A stretch of DNA of 64,000 nucleotides from Acipenser ruthenus (taxonomy: Eukaryota > Chordata > Actinopteri > Acipenseriformes > Acipenseridae): contig NC_081198.1 in NCBI RefSeq assembly GCF_902713425.1, positions 22,489,188 through 22,553,187 of the forward strand, read 5' to 3'. Within the stretch, counting starts at the first letter, position 1, and each line of letters opens with the position of its first letter. Below are positions 31,247 through 42,691 of this stretch, piece by piece. A program made the translations under genes and the position numbers. Below the pieces are notes generated by a model. It worked only from the letters and a program-made list of their open reading frames with translations. It made no database searches and was not told where the DNA came from.

Positions 31247-34200
31247 TTATTCCATCTTCACGTCCTGAAGTCCGGCGATCCTCCACTCCGCGCAGGCCTT
31301 GTCCTTCCCGAGGGTCCGGATGTCCAGAATTACAAAGTCCTTGATAAGAGTTTGTGCCCTTCTGGTCGTGGTGATAGTGTCTAGCTCCTGCTTGTGATAG
31401 ACACAGACGTTACGGCCTTCCCACAGGATCTGCTTGACAACATTGATGACACGCCAAACGCACTTAGCTGTGCTGGTAGTGATTCCTCCCGCAGGCCCAT
31501 AGAGCACAGTCTCAGCGGTCATCTTGGCCGTGTCAGCAAACCTGTTTAGGAAGACAGAGACAGAGAGCCAGACACTGCCAGCCACATCACACTCCCAGAA
31601 GATATGGGCTGGTGTTTCTCTCTTGCGGCACTTTGCATAGGGGCATGTTTCTACTTGGGCTAGTCCCCTCCTGAACATGAACGCTCGAGTGGGGAGTGCA
31701 CTGTGGACGGTGTTCCATGCTATATCCTTCTGGACATTACTGAGGCAGCTGTGAGACACATTCTCCCAGATTTTTTGGCTTTGGGTGAGGGAGAAAGTAG
31801 CTACTTTTTCAATTTCCTGGGAACCGGCAAGATATTTAGTTACAGCCTTGTATTCCCAGGAGGCCAATTTTGCTTTATCTAAGCCCAATTTATATATAGT
31901 GTCCCTTAAGGTTCTATAATACAATGGGGGGTCCCAGGAGTACGGCACGGTGTTATCAATAGTGCAGAGGCCCAAGGCCCTGAGACAGGTGGCAAAATAG
32001 AAACGATTCATGTAACATACCTTCCTGTCCAGGGCCTGGATGTTCTTGATAGTTTGCGTGAGCCCCTGCACTCGGGTGAGCTGCACAACGTCCGGGACCC
32101 CCTTACCTCCCTTCTTGTCGACTTTACTCAGGGTGGCTCGCTTTACCCTCTCCATCTTGCTGCCCCAGATAAAGCGGTGGATAATGCGGTCCACCACTTT
32201 TTTGGTGGTCCTGTCTGGGGGAAAGATTTTTCCTACATAAGAGAGGATGGGGAACAGTATAGACTTGGTTATTAATACTCTACCCGTCATTGTTAAGGAT
32301 CTTGTGCTCCATCCGCCAATCTTTTTACGGACCTGGTTAATGGCCGCCGTCCAGCTCTGGGCCCCCGAGCTATTGTTCTCGAAAATGAGGCCCAGAATCT
32401 TGATTTTGTCCTTTTTGACAGGGTACATGTCCGACAGTTCCCTATCTACCTGCCAATTTTTAGACACGTAGACTTCGCTCTTGGACTTATTAATCACTGC
32501 CCCGGTCGCCGTGCAGTACTTCTCAAGGATATTACTAATCCGAGGTACCGACGATGTGTTGGTGCAAATGAGTGACACATCGTCCATATATGCTGTTGTT
32601 TTGACCTGGACCCCGTTGGATCCAGGCAGCTGGAAACCAGTTATATTGGTATCCCTACGAATTGCCTGCAGGAGGGGTTCAATGCACACGACATATAGCA
32701 GTGGGGATAGTGGGCAACCCTGTCTGACCCCTGACTGGATAGATATTTTACCAGTCAGGTGCCTGTTCACCAAGACTCGGGTACTAATGTTTGTATATAT
32801 GGTTTTAACCCACTCCCTAAGTCCAGGAGCGAATTTCATCTGGTCCATCACTTTGTACATATATTCATGGCTTACCCTATCGAACGCCTTCTCCTGGTCA
32901 AGGTTGAACAGGCAGAGGGGATGGTTCCGTTCTCTAGAATAAGCCAGAATGTCCCTTGTTAACATTAAAATATCCGTGATGGACCTCCCTGGGACGCCAC
33001 AAGCCTGGTCGGGGCCAATGACCAAAGGGAGGTGTACTTGTAGCCGGAGCATCAGAGCTTTGGCTAGTATCTTGTAATCCACGCAAAGGAGGCTGATTGG
33101 GCGCCAATTCCGTAGATCTTTAACTTCCCCTTTCTTATGAAGGAGAGTAATTACACTCTCCCGCATAGAAGGGCCCAACCGCTTCTCCCTGTAGACCGCT
33201 CTGTAGACCTCCGCTAAATGGACTTTTAGCGTGTCCCAAAAAAGATGGTAATACTCACCCGGGATGCCATCTGGACCTGGCGTCTTACCGGTGTTCATGG
33301 TCTTAACCGCCTGGGTGAGCTCCTCCAGCGTGAGTTCTGGGTCCTTCTCCTCCTCCTCGTCGTCCCGCACTGAGTCAGGCTCCAACTGGCTCAGGAACCA
33401 CTCTATCAGGGTGTCATCTGTAGCTTTGATGTTATACAGGTCCCTATAGAAGTTCTCTACCACTTTTTTCACTCCCTCACTATCCTCTACTATCCTCCCC
33501 CTGCTGTCGAGCATGGAGGACATCAAGTGCCGCTTCTCCCTCGTTTTCTGGAAGAAGAAGCGAGTACACTTTTCGTCTTCCTCCATTTTTTGCACTTTTG
33601 CATTGTGCATGACCTTTCGTTGTTCCTCCCTACAAAGCACTGAAAGATCTAGCTTGGTCTGGGCTATCTCGTCGCTTACAGGGAACCCCCGAAGCTGAAG
33701 CAGGCTCAGACGCTGGAGGGCAGCATTCAGGTATTTATATTTGGCTCTCCTTTCTTTTGCTTTCCTCTTGCCTGCTGCTATGAAATAACCCTTAGTTCTG
33801 ATTTTGACCATCTCCCACCACTCTATAGGGGAGTTGAATAGGTCACGCAAAGTGGTCCACTCAACAAGCCTGCTCTTATAGGCTGCAGCTATGGAGGGGT
33901 CATCGAGTAAGGAGGTGTTTAATTTCCAGACCCCTGACCCCATCTGGGAGGTCTGAGGGACCTGCAATGTTACCTGCAGGAGCCTATGGTCAGAGAAGAA
34001 GACGGCCTGGGTGTCTACTGCCGTCTTCGTAAGGGAGCTGGTATGCAGGACGAGATCTATACGGGAGAAGGAGGTCCCAGATGAGCTCACCCAGGTAAAG
34101 GGAGGCACCAGGTCCTTACCTGCATCACACAGGGAGAAATCAGATATTACGGAGGACAAAACTCTACTAGAGCGGTCGTTGCGTGGCCTGCTCCGGTCTA

Positions 34201-34690
34201 CGTCCCTCAGAGCACAATTGAAGTCACCTGACACGATGACGGGTACGTTCCCCAGCAGGAGTGGACGCAGCTGTGGAAAAAATTGAACTCTTTCGTTTTG
34301 GTTAGTGGGTGCGTAGACATTGACCAGTCTGAGGGGAGTGTTGTTGTATGTCACATCCACGCTCAGAATTCTACCAGGTTCTACCTCCCTGCTGCTGCGG
34401 GAGGTAATAAAAGGGTTTTTAAACAGGATACCTACTCCGTCGGCTCTGGCTATGTTGGAGCCCGACCAGAAGGAGTCCCCCAGGGTCCAAGTCTCCTTCA
34501 GGTCCCTATAATCAGGGCTCGACGAAATACCACACTCCTGCAGAAAGATGAGATCTGCTTTCAAGTTAGCTAGATAGTTTAGTACATCAAATCTTTTTTG
34601 TGTCTCCCTGATGCTCCTGACATTAACAGACACACATATCAGGGCCATCAGGGTAGCTAACAAGAAAAGGAGTCGCTGCGTCCACCCCAT
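31247..34690 (-). CDS. K5 ORF2: endonuclease and reverse transcriptase, 1147 aa, open
   Basis: All endonuclease and RT catalytic motifs kept (QE, GDFN, SDH, FNLDQEKAFD, YMDD) and the C-terminal finger intact. Differences from K4 include WDTLKV, KYKYLN, ALQRL, SKVDKK and GGITTST. No disabling change seen. Confidence 0.94.
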   Translation of the reverse strand: MGWTQRLLFLLATLMALICVSVNVRSIRETQKRFDVLNYLANLKADLIFLQECGISSSPDYRDLKETWTLGDSFWSGSNIARADGVGILFKNPFITSRSSREVEPGRILSVDVTYNNTPLRLVNVYAPTNQNERVQFFPQLRPLLLGNVPVIVSGDFNCALRDVDRSRPRNDRSSRVLSSVISDFSLCDAGKDLVPPFTWVSSSGTSFSRIDLVLHTSSLTKTAVDTQAVFFSDHRLLQVTLQVPQTSQMGSGVWKLNTSLLDDPSIAAAYKSRLVEWTTLRDLFNSPIEWWEMVKIRTKGYFIAAGKRKAKERRAKYKYLNAALQRLSLLQLRGFPVSDEIAQTKLDLSVLCREEQRKVMHNAKVQKMEEDEKCTRFFFQKTREKRHLMSSMLDSRGRIVEDSEGVKKVVENFYRDLYNIKATDDTLIEWFLSQLEPDSVRDDEEEEKDPELTLEELTQAVKTMNTGKTPGPDGIPGEYYHLFWDTLKVHLAEVYRAVYREKRLGPSMRESVITLLHKKGEVKDLRNWRPISLLCVDYKILAKALMLRLQVHLPLVIGPDQACGVPGRSITDILMLTRDILAYSRERNHPLCLFNLDQEKAFDRVSHEYMYKVMDQMKFAPGLREWVKTIYTNISTRVLVNRHLTGKISIQSGVRQGCPLSPLLYVVCIEPLLQAIRRDTNITGFQLPGSNGVQVKTTAYMDDVSLICTNTSSVPRISNILEKYCTATGAVINKSKSEVYVSKNWQVDRELSDMYPVKKDKIKILGLIFENNSSGAQSWTAAINQVRKKIGGWSTRSLTMTGRVLITKSILFPILSYVGKIFPPDRTTKKVVDRIIHRFIWGSKMERVKRATLSKVDKKGGKGVPDVVQLTRVQGLTQTIKNIQALDRKVCYMNRFYFATCLRALGLCTIDNTVPYSWDPPLYYRTLRDTIYKLGLDKAKLASWEYKAVTKYLAGSQEIEKVATFSLTQSQKIWENVSHSCLSNVQKDIAWNTVHSALPTRAFMFRRGLAQVETCPYAKCRKRETPAHIFWECDVAGSVWLSVSVFLNRFADTAKMTAETVLYGPAGGITTSTAKCVWRVINVVKQILWEGRNVCVYHKQELDTITTTRRAQTLIKDFVILDIRTLGKDKACAEWRIAGLQDVKME

Positions 34691-34695
34691 AGCGA

Positions 34696-36641
34696 CTATG
34701 ATTGGGAGGTCGGGACACTCTTCCTACTCTTAGCTCTACGCTTGCTTCGAGGGGGCTTGGGCTTATTTGCAACTCCCATCACCCCTGAGAAGGTACTCAC
34801 TGCTGCCTCGTCCAAGAAGGCACCATCTTTATATGCACAGTACGTGGAGTTGTTTGGGCTATTCAACTCCCCACAAGGTAAGTCTGGTGGAACTTGCTCA
34901 GGGCCCCTCGGAACGTGTGGGTCAGCTTTGTCCTGGGGGGGGGTTATGACAGACAGCATTCTTTGGCTGTTACCGTCTGCTGAATTGGAGCTGTTAGCAG
35001 ACTTCTGGCTTACCGCGTCCAGGGGTATTCCCATGTCCTCCAGTGCTGTATCTAGGAGGACCTCTAGGGGGCCCCTGGTTTTGCCCATACAAGGGAGGGG
35101 GTCAAGGATGCTTTGAAGGGAGGCCCTTCGCTTGAAGAGGGTCATTGCTACCGAGGTACTGCTGGTCAGGGAAGGTGTTGACCCCGACCTCTCCCTCAGT
35201 GCATTAGTGAACACCTCTTCTGCGAGGTGTGCTAGGGTTTGTGCCAACGACTGGGAAGGCTGGCTGGGGATGCCCTGGCTGGCTGCTACCTGCCCATTAG
35301 ACGGCAGTGTAGCCGTCCCACTCGCCTCCGTCTCTGCCTGCGAGGGCAAGACTGGGGACTTTGTGTGGACATTATCTGGTTTTGGATCTATGGGGGCCAC
35401 CTGCAACTTGCTGTCTTTGATCTTGATCTTCTTTCTTTTCCCCCCATCGTCTCTACCCTTTCTTTTCCCCACCCTCTGCTGGTTCTTCATTCCCTTCCCC
35501 TCCTTTTCACTCTCACTTTCACTGTCGCTTTCGCTTTCCTCCCCCACGGACTCAATCCTTATGGCGTCATAACGAGAGCCGAGGGGGAGTGCTGGCGCTG
35601 AGAGGGCCCTACTCAGGGGGGGCCGCTGCTGGGTCCGGGCTCCCTCCCTGCCTCGTGTTCTGTATCAGAGGAGCTACTGGAGGAGCTAGTGGAGTAGCTA
35701 TTGTACTCTCTCTCTGGGCTGGGGGAAGGGGTCCTCGTAAAACGGGACATGTCTCGGGGGCGGGGGGGTGAGGGGGGTGCTGGTGATGATGGTGGTGCTG
35801 GAGTCTGGGTTTTGGATACTGTTGGTGGTGATGTGGACTGATCTTTGTTATTTGTTCCCTCTTCCTGCTCAGGCCTAGGCTTGTTCGTATTTGCCTTGCT
35901 GGCTCTGGCCATGTTGGCATAGGAAGAGGGGCAGTCCTTAAACAGGTGCCCCTTCTTTCCACACAAATTGCACTGCCTCTCTTCTCTGCAGTGGCTGGTC
36001 TCGTGGGGGGCGCCGCAGTTCCTGCACTTGACTACAGTACATGCGGCCGCCAGGTGTCCTAATTCCCCACATTTCCTGCAGAGTTTTGGCATCCCATTAT
36101 AGAATACCAGCCCTCTGTTGGGCCCTAACACTATGGAGTTTGGAATGTGGCGGACGCCTCCAATGCCCGATGGATCAACATTAAGGCGTACCAGCCACTT
36201 TCTGGCTCCTGTCCAAACCCCATCTTCGTCTGTAATTTTCCTCCCTTCTGATGACACCCTCCCATAGCGGTTAAGCCATGTTGTAATATCATAGTCGCTA
36301 ACAGCCTCATTGAAAAATTGGACAGTAACAACTTTCATTTCTCTGTCTGTCAGTGCATCCACACAAAATTCTTTGTATGGAGCGAGATATTTATTCTCCC
36401 CCCAAAAGGACCACATTTCTTGTAACTTTTGGGGGTTCCTAAAACTGACCTCAAACACTTCCTTAAGCCCTGGCAATTTCACCAAACAATTCAAGTCAGA
36501 AGGGGAAAAACCCATACCCCTCTGAAGAATGGTCCGGCTGAACTCCAGTCTCGTCAGTCCTGGTTCCGTTTCATCTTGCTTGTTTCTTGTGAAGCGCACC
36601 GCATTGTGCCTCCTGGTTTCCTGGGTTGGCCGGAACGCCAT
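34696..36641 (-). pseudogene. K5 ORF1, frame-shifted at C run (ii)
   Basis: C run (i) has six bases, so the frame passes correctly into MSRFTRTPSPS. Run (ii) has seven bases instead of eight, so the frame ends at 35613 (342 aa). The downstream frame (35547-34696) is open to the normal end. A single base separates this copy from an uninterrupted frame. Confidence 0.88.
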
Positions 36642-37674
36642 CCTTCAGCTGGCTCCTCCGATTGGGGTGGGAGAAGCCTCTGGACGTCCGGGTTGTCTCT
36701 CTCTACGGAAAAGAGACAACGTAAGCAGCAAATCTGGGCAGTTGAAGGAACTATTACTTTAGTCCCTGAGGAGATGGTCGCCTCGCAAGAGGGACCCCCT
36801 CCCCAGGTGAACGGTGTCCTTCCCTGGCGGAGTAGGGGGCGCTGCTTGGCACCGAGACCACGTAGGAAGAATCGTGGCTGTGACGCCTCCTCGGGGTCCG
36901 GGGCCGCCCTCTGCTCCTCCCAGATGGCGCCCTCTGCTGGGCGCCTGCTGCTCTCTCGGTCTGGATCTCGATTACAATCAAGGGCTGGGGATGAGGTCGT
37001 CTAGGTCATCAAAGGGTCCTCAAAGGTCGTCTGGATGGTAGGTCCTCCTTCTCTCTAACTCCAGGAACGTCTGGAAAAGCCGGAACCGCCTGAAAAAGAA
37101 AAAAACGGGAACCGCCTGAAAAAGAAAAAACTGCTCTCAACAGTCAACAAAATCTTGAAAGACCCTCGGCCTGGATTGGGCAAGCCAAAACCAGACTGAG
37201 CATTAGTCTTCCAAAAAGTTGCCGAGCTGAAGAAAGCCAGTCAAAAATAAAAAAAATTCTGTTCCTCCTCACCCGAACAAACCTCTCACAGACCCTCGGA
37301 GGGAGCGGGCAATGCCACTACCCTCTAAGCCTTAGTCTTAGAAAGATTTATTCGAACTGAAGAGAAGCCAGAGTATATGGCTGGCTAAGAAGGACCTGGC
37401 ATAGGGACATGTTACACCACACTTGTCTGGTTAGCTGCATGCTCCCAGGAAACAAACTGCTGCTGTCTACATCATCACCACATGTGAATAAAAAAAAGAA
37501 AGACAGCAAGAAAGAAAGAGAGAAAGAAAGAGAAAGAAAGAAAGAGAGAAAGAAAAAAAAAGAAGTAAAACGTTGGGAAAACTTGCATCAACACTGGCAC
37601 TCTCCCTCCAGCAGGGGTAGACAAAATGCTCACAGGAGAGATCCAGATCTGACTTTGACCAACGTTAGAGAAAT

Positions 37675-37862
37675 GTGTGCACCGTTCCCAGAGGTACTGC
37701 AATACCGGGCCGATGCGTGGAGTGGACGGAGCAAGCCCCTGTTCCATCTCCCGATTCCAAAAATCAATTTAATATATGGTCCCCTGATAGGGGACGTATC
37801 AGATATTAAACTGATAAGAACAGATACTACACTTGATCTTAGCCAAAAGGCCGAGAAGCGAT
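37675..37862 (-). ncRNA. RNU2: U2 snRNA gene, copy 13 (intact, one change)
   Basis: Full length with PSE and 3' box. One change at 37690 (C to U at about nt 173) in stem IV that should still allow a G-U pair. Confidence 0.94.
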
Positions 37863-38443
37863 GGCGACTTGGCCCTTGCCCGGGGCCCCCCAGCCCGGAC
37901 GGCACAGGGGGATTCAAAGGTGGGTGCAAAATTCCAAGCACAAGCAGACCCCCAAAAAACGGGCTGCTGCTTCCAGAGGGGAAATGTGCAATTTAAGCAG
38001 GAGAAAACAAAACAAAGCAAAAACACACACATAACACCAAAAACAAAACATAAACTGGCGGAGTGCGTCTTACAAATAGTCATGCCAAGCTGCTATGCTG
38101 TGCAAGGTGCCTTGGGTAACTACAACTGTGCCTCGCTGGCTGGCTGGCTTGCTAAGAAGGTCCTGGCATAGGGACATGTTCCACCACACTTGTCTGGTTA
38201 GCTGCATGCTCCCAGGAAACAACCTGCTGCTGTCTACATCATCACCACATGTGAATAAAAGAAAGAAAGACAGCAAGAAAGAAAGAGAGAAAGAAAGAGA
38301 GAAAGAAAGAAAGAGAGAAAGAAAAAAAAAGAAGTAAAACGGCGGGAAAACTTGCATCAACACTGGCACTCTCCCTCCAGCAGGGGTAGACAAAATGCTC
38401 ACAGGAGAGATCCAGATCTGACTTTGACCAACGTTAGAGAAAG

Positions 38444-38597
38444 GTGTGCACCGTTCCCGGAGGTACTGCAATACCGGGCCGATGCGTGGAGTGGACGGAG
38501 CAAGCCCCTGTTCCATCTCCCGATTCCAAAAATCAATTTAATATATGGTCCCCTGATAGGGGACGTATCAGATATTAAACTGATAAGAACAGATACT
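38444..38597 (-). pseudogene. U2 remnant at the K6 3' junction (clean junction)
   Basis: U2 nt 35-188 joined base to base to the element 3' end at 38597/38598. This is one of the least disturbed target-site junctions. No promoter. Confidence 0.95.
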
Positions 38598-39242
38598 CTT
38601 TTATTGAGATTTTACATTTTTTACATTTACACCCATTCGTTTTTTCATTCATTTTACATTTCTTTTAAAGATGACATTCATGCATACAGACATACATTTT
38701 GTTTTAAAAGCATTTAAAATACATTTAAAAACACCAAGACAATTGTGCTTTGTACATGGTTAAAACAGACACAGATTAAAATCAACATGAAAAAAACCTG
38801 TGCTGTTTTAAAAGTGACTGGAAAAAAAGAACCATCTATAAAAAACCAGTGCTTGTGAGGGCCGGGGAGTGCTCTCTAAAAAAGTTCAAAAGTGAACATA
38901 AAACTAGATCTAAAACAGGGACAGGGGAAAAGGGACAGTGTATAGAACAGTGAGTTAAAATTCTAAAATTTTAAAACACTTAAAATGTAACTTTTAATAG
39001 TTTACATTAAAAATCTTAAAGATACATAAAACAAAACAAAACAAAATCAAATAAAACATTCAACGTAAATCAAATAAAAGTCCATAAAACTGAAACAAAA
39101 AGACTACATAAAACCAGGGCACCGTTGAAAAAACGGTCATGCCAGCTAAAAAGGGCGGAATGCTGGCATGACAAAATAAATAAAAGGCTTAGCGGTGCCC
39201 CGTAGTCCCGCTCCTAGGAGCTAGCGGTTCCAGTTTTTTCCT

Positions 39243-42200
39243 TTATTCCATCTTCACGTCCTGAAGTCCGGCGATCCTCCACTCCGCGCAGGCCTTGTCC
39301 TTCCCGAGGGTCCGGATGTCCAGAATTACAAAGTCCTTGATAAGAGTTTGTGCCCTTCTGGTCGTGGTGATAGTGTCTAGCTCCTGCTTGTGATAGACAC
39401 AGACGTTACGGCCTTCCCACAGGATCTGCTTGACAACATTGATGACACGCCAAACGCACTTAGCTGTGCTGGTATCGATTCCTCCCGCAGGCCCATAGAG
39501 CACAGTCTCAGCGGTCATCTTGGCCGTGTCAGCAAACCTGTTTAGGAAGACAGAGACAGAGAGCCAGACACTGCCAGCCACATCACACTCCCAGAAGATA
39601 TGGGCTGGTGTTTCTCTCTTGCGGCACTTTGCATAGGGGCATGTTTCTACTTGGGCTAGTCCCCTCCTGAACATGAACGCTCGAGTGGGGAGTGCACTGT
39701 GGACGGTGTTCCATGCTATATCCTTCTGGACATTACTGAGGCAGCTGTGAGACACATTCTCCCAGATTTTTTGGCTTTGGGTGAGGGAGAAAGTAGCTAC
39801 TTTTTCAATTTCCTGGGAACCGGCAAGATATTTAGTTACAGCCTTGTATTCCCAGGAGGACAATTTTGCTTTATCTAAGCCCAATTTATATATAGTGTCC
39901 CTTAAGGTTCTATAATACAATGGGGGGTCCCAGGAGTACGGCACGGTGTTATCAATAGTGCAGAGGCCCAAGGCCCTGAGACAGGTGGCAAAATAGAAAC
40001 GATTCATGTAACATACCTTCCTGTCCAGGGCCTGGATGTTCTTGATAGTTTGCGTGAGCCCCTGCACTCGGGTGAGCTGCACAACGTCCGGGACCCCCTT
40101 ACCTCCCTTCTTGTCGGCTTTACTCAGGGTGGCTCGCTTTACCCTCTCCATCTTGCTGCCCCAGATAAAGCGGTGGATAATGCGGTCCACCACTTTTTTG
40201 GTGGTCCTGTCTGGGGGAAAGATTTTTCCTACATAAGAGAGGATGGGGAACAGTATAGACTTGGTTATTAATACTCTACCCGTCATTGATAAGGATCTTG
40301 TGCTCCATCCGCCAATCTTTTTACGGACCTGGTTAATGGCCGCCGTCCAGCTCTGGGCCCCCGAGCTATTGTTCTCGAAAATGAGGCCCAGAATCTTGAT
40401 TTTGTCCTTTTTGACAGGGTACATGTCCGACAGTTCCCTATCTACCTGCCAATTTTTAGACACGTAGACTTCGCTCTTGGACTTATTAATCACTGCCCCG
40501 GTCGCCGTGCAGTACTTCTCAAGGATATTACTAATCCGAGGTACCGACGATGTGTTGGTGCAAATGAGTGACACATCGTCCATATATGCTGTTGTTTTGA
40601 CCTGGACCCCGTTGGATCCAGGCAGCTGGAAACCAGTTATATTGGTATCCCTACGAATTGCCTGCAGGAGGGGTTCAATGCACACGACATATAGCAGTGG
40701 GGATAGTGGGCAACCCTGTCTGACCCCTGACTGGATAGATATTTTACCAGTCAGGTGCCTGTTCACCAAGACTCGGGTACTAATGTTTGTATATATGGTT
40801 TTAACCCACTCCCTAAGTCCAGGAGCGAATTTCATCTGGTCCATCACTTTGTACATATATTCATGGCTTACCCTATCGAACGCCTTCTCCTGGTCAAGGT
40901 TGAACAGGCAGAGGGGATGGTTCCGTTCTCTAGAATAAGCCAGAATGTCCCTTGTTAACATTAAAATATCCGTGATGGACCTCCCTGGGACGCCACAAGC
41001 CTGGTCGGGGCCAATGACCAAAGGGAGGTGTACTTGTAGCCGGAGCATCAGAGCTTTGGCTAGTATCTTGTAATCCACGCAAAGGAGGCTGATTGGGCGC
41101 CAATTCCGTAGATCTTTAACTTCCCCTTTCTTATGAAGGAGAGTAATTACACTCTCCCGCATAGAAGGGCCCAACAGCTTCTCCCTGTAGACCGCTCTGT
41201 AGACCTCCGCTAAATGGACTTTTAGCGTGTCCCAAAAAAGATGGTAATACTCACCCGGGATGCCATCTGGACCTGGCGTCTTACCGGTGTTCATGGTCTT
41301 AACCGCCTGGGTGAGCTCCTCCAGCGTGAGTTCTGGGTCCTTCTCCTCCTCCTCGTCGTCCCGCACTGAGTCAGGCTCCAACTGGCTCAGGAACCACTCT
41401 ATCAGGGTGTCATCTGTAGCTTTGATGTTATACAGGTCCCTATAGAAGTTCTCTACCACTTTTTTCACTCCCTCACTATCCTCTACTATCCTCCCCCTGC
41501 TGTCGAGCATGGAGGACATCAAGTGCCGCTTCTCCCTCGTTTTCTGGAAGAAGAAGCGAGTACACTTTTCGTCTTCCTCCATTTTTTGCACTTTTGCATT
41601 GTGCATGACCTTTCGTTGTTCCTCCCTACAAAGCACTGAAAGATCTAGCTTGGTCTGGTCTATCTCGTCGCTTACAGGGAACCCCCGAAGCTGAAGCAGG
41701 CTCAGACGCTGGAGGGCAGCATTCAGGTGTTTATATTTGGCCCTCCTTTCTTTTGCTTTCCTCTTGCCTGCTGCTATGAAATAACCCTTAGTTCTGATTT
41801 TGACCATCTCCCACCACTCTATAGGGGAGTTGAATAGGTCACGCAAAGTGGTCCACTCAACAAGCCTGCTCTTATAGGCTGCAGCTATGGAGGGGTCATC
41901 GAGTAAGGAGGTGTTTAATTTCCAAACCCCTGACCCCATCTGGGAGGTCTGAGGGACCTGCAATGTTACCTGCAGGAGCCTATGGTCAGAGAAGAAGACG
42001 GCCTGGGTGTCTACTGCCGTCTTCGTAAGGGAGCTGGTATGCAGGACGAGATCTATACGGGAGAAGGAGGTCCCAGATGAGCTCACCCAGGTAAAGGGAG
42101 GCACCAGGTCCTTACCTGCATCACACAGGGAGAAATCAAATATTACGGAGGACAAAACTCTACTAGAGCGGTCGTTGCGTGGCCTGCTCCGGTCTACGTC

Positions 42201-42686
42201 CCTCAGAGCACAATTGAAGTCACCTGACACGATGACGGGTACGTTCCCCAGCAGGAGTGGACGCAGCTGTGGAAAAAAATGAACTCTTTCGTTTTGGTTA
42301 GTGGGTGCGTAGACATTGACCAGTCTGAGGGGAGTGTTGTTGTATGTCACATCCACGCTCAGAATTCTACCAGGTTCTACCTCCCTGCTGCTGCGGGAGG
42401 TAATAAATGGGTTTTTAAACAGGATACCTACTCCGTCGGCTCTGGCTATGTTGGAGCCCGACCAGAAGGAGTCCCCCAGGGTCCAACTCTCCTTCAGGTC
42501 CCTATAATCAGGGCTCGACGAAATACCACACTCCTGCAGAAAGATGAGATCTGCTTTCAAGTTAGCTAGATAGTTTAGTACATCAAATCTTTTTTGTGTC
42601 TCCCTGATGCTCCTGACATTAACAGACACACATATCAGGGCCATCAGGGTAGCTAACAAGAAAAGGAGTCGCTGCGTCCACCCCAT
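39243..42686 (-). CDS. K6 ORF2: endonuclease and reverse transcriptase, 1147 aa, open
   Basis: Complete, with all catalytic motifs. Copy-specific changes are scattered and conservative or peripheral: REKL for REKR, EIDQT for EIAQT, SVIFDF for SVISDF, TRSLSM for TRSLTM. With K4 and K5 it is one of three copies with open frame and unaltered endonuclease and RT core residues. Confidence 0.94.
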   Translation of the reverse strand: MGWTQRLLFLLATLMALICVSVNVRSIRETQKRFDVLNYLANLKADLIFLQECGISSSPDYRDLKESWTLGDSFWSGSNIARADGVGILFKNPFITSRSSREVEPGRILSVDVTYNNTPLRLVNVYAPTNQNERVHFFPQLRPLLLGNVPVIVSGDFNCALRDVDRSRPRNDRSSRVLSSVIFDFSLCDAGKDLVPPFTWVSSSGTSFSRIDLVLHTSSLTKTAVDTQAVFFSDHRLLQVTLQVPQTSQMGSGVWKLNTSLLDDPSIAAAYKSRLVEWTTLRDLFNSPIEWWEMVKIRTKGYFIAAGKRKAKERRAKYKHLNAALQRLSLLQLRGFPVSDEIDQTKLDLSVLCREEQRKVMHNAKVQKMEEDEKCTRFFFQKTREKRHLMSSMLDSRGRIVEDSEGVKKVVENFYRDLYNIKATDDTLIEWFLSQLEPDSVRDDEEEEKDPELTLEELTQAVKTMNTGKTPGPDGIPGEYYHLFWDTLKVHLAEVYRAVYREKLLGPSMRESVITLLHKKGEVKDLRNWRPISLLCVDYKILAKALMLRLQVHLPLVIGPDQACGVPGRSITDILMLTRDILAYSRERNHPLCLFNLDQEKAFDRVSHEYMYKVMDQMKFAPGLREWVKTIYTNISTRVLVNRHLTGKISIQSGVRQGCPLSPLLYVVCIEPLLQAIRRDTNITGFQLPGSNGVQVKTTAYMDDVSLICTNTSSVPRISNILEKYCTATGAVINKSKSEVYVSKNWQVDRELSDMYPVKKDKIKILGLIFENNSSGAQSWTAAINQVRKKIGGWSTRSLSMTGRVLITKSILFPILSYVGKIFPPDRTTKKVVDRIIHRFIWGSKMERVKRATLSKADKKGGKGVPDVVQLTRVQGLTQTIKNIQALDRKVCYMNRFYFATCLRALGLCTIDNTVPYSWDPPLYYRTLRDTIYKLGLDKAKLSSWEYKAVTKYLAGSQEIEKVATFSLTQSQKIWENVSHSCLSNVQKDIAWNTVHSALPTRAFMFRRGLAQVETCPYAKCRKRETPAHIFWECDVAGSVWLSVSVFLNRFADTAKMTAETVLYGPAGGIDTSTAKCVWRVINVVKQILWEGRNVCVYHKQELDTITTTRRAQTLIKDFVILDIRTLGKDKACAEWRIAGLQDVKME

Positions 42687-42691
42687 AGCGA

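Larger units (their letters stand above)
30616..37378 (-). mobile_element. K5: near full-length Keno-like LINE
   Basis: 6.76 kb, both ends present, ORF2 open, ORF1 frame-broken once. It shares many variants with K9: GGITTST, KYKYLN, the 15-bp U2 deletion and a shorter A run in the 3' UTR hairpin loop. Confidence 0.94.
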
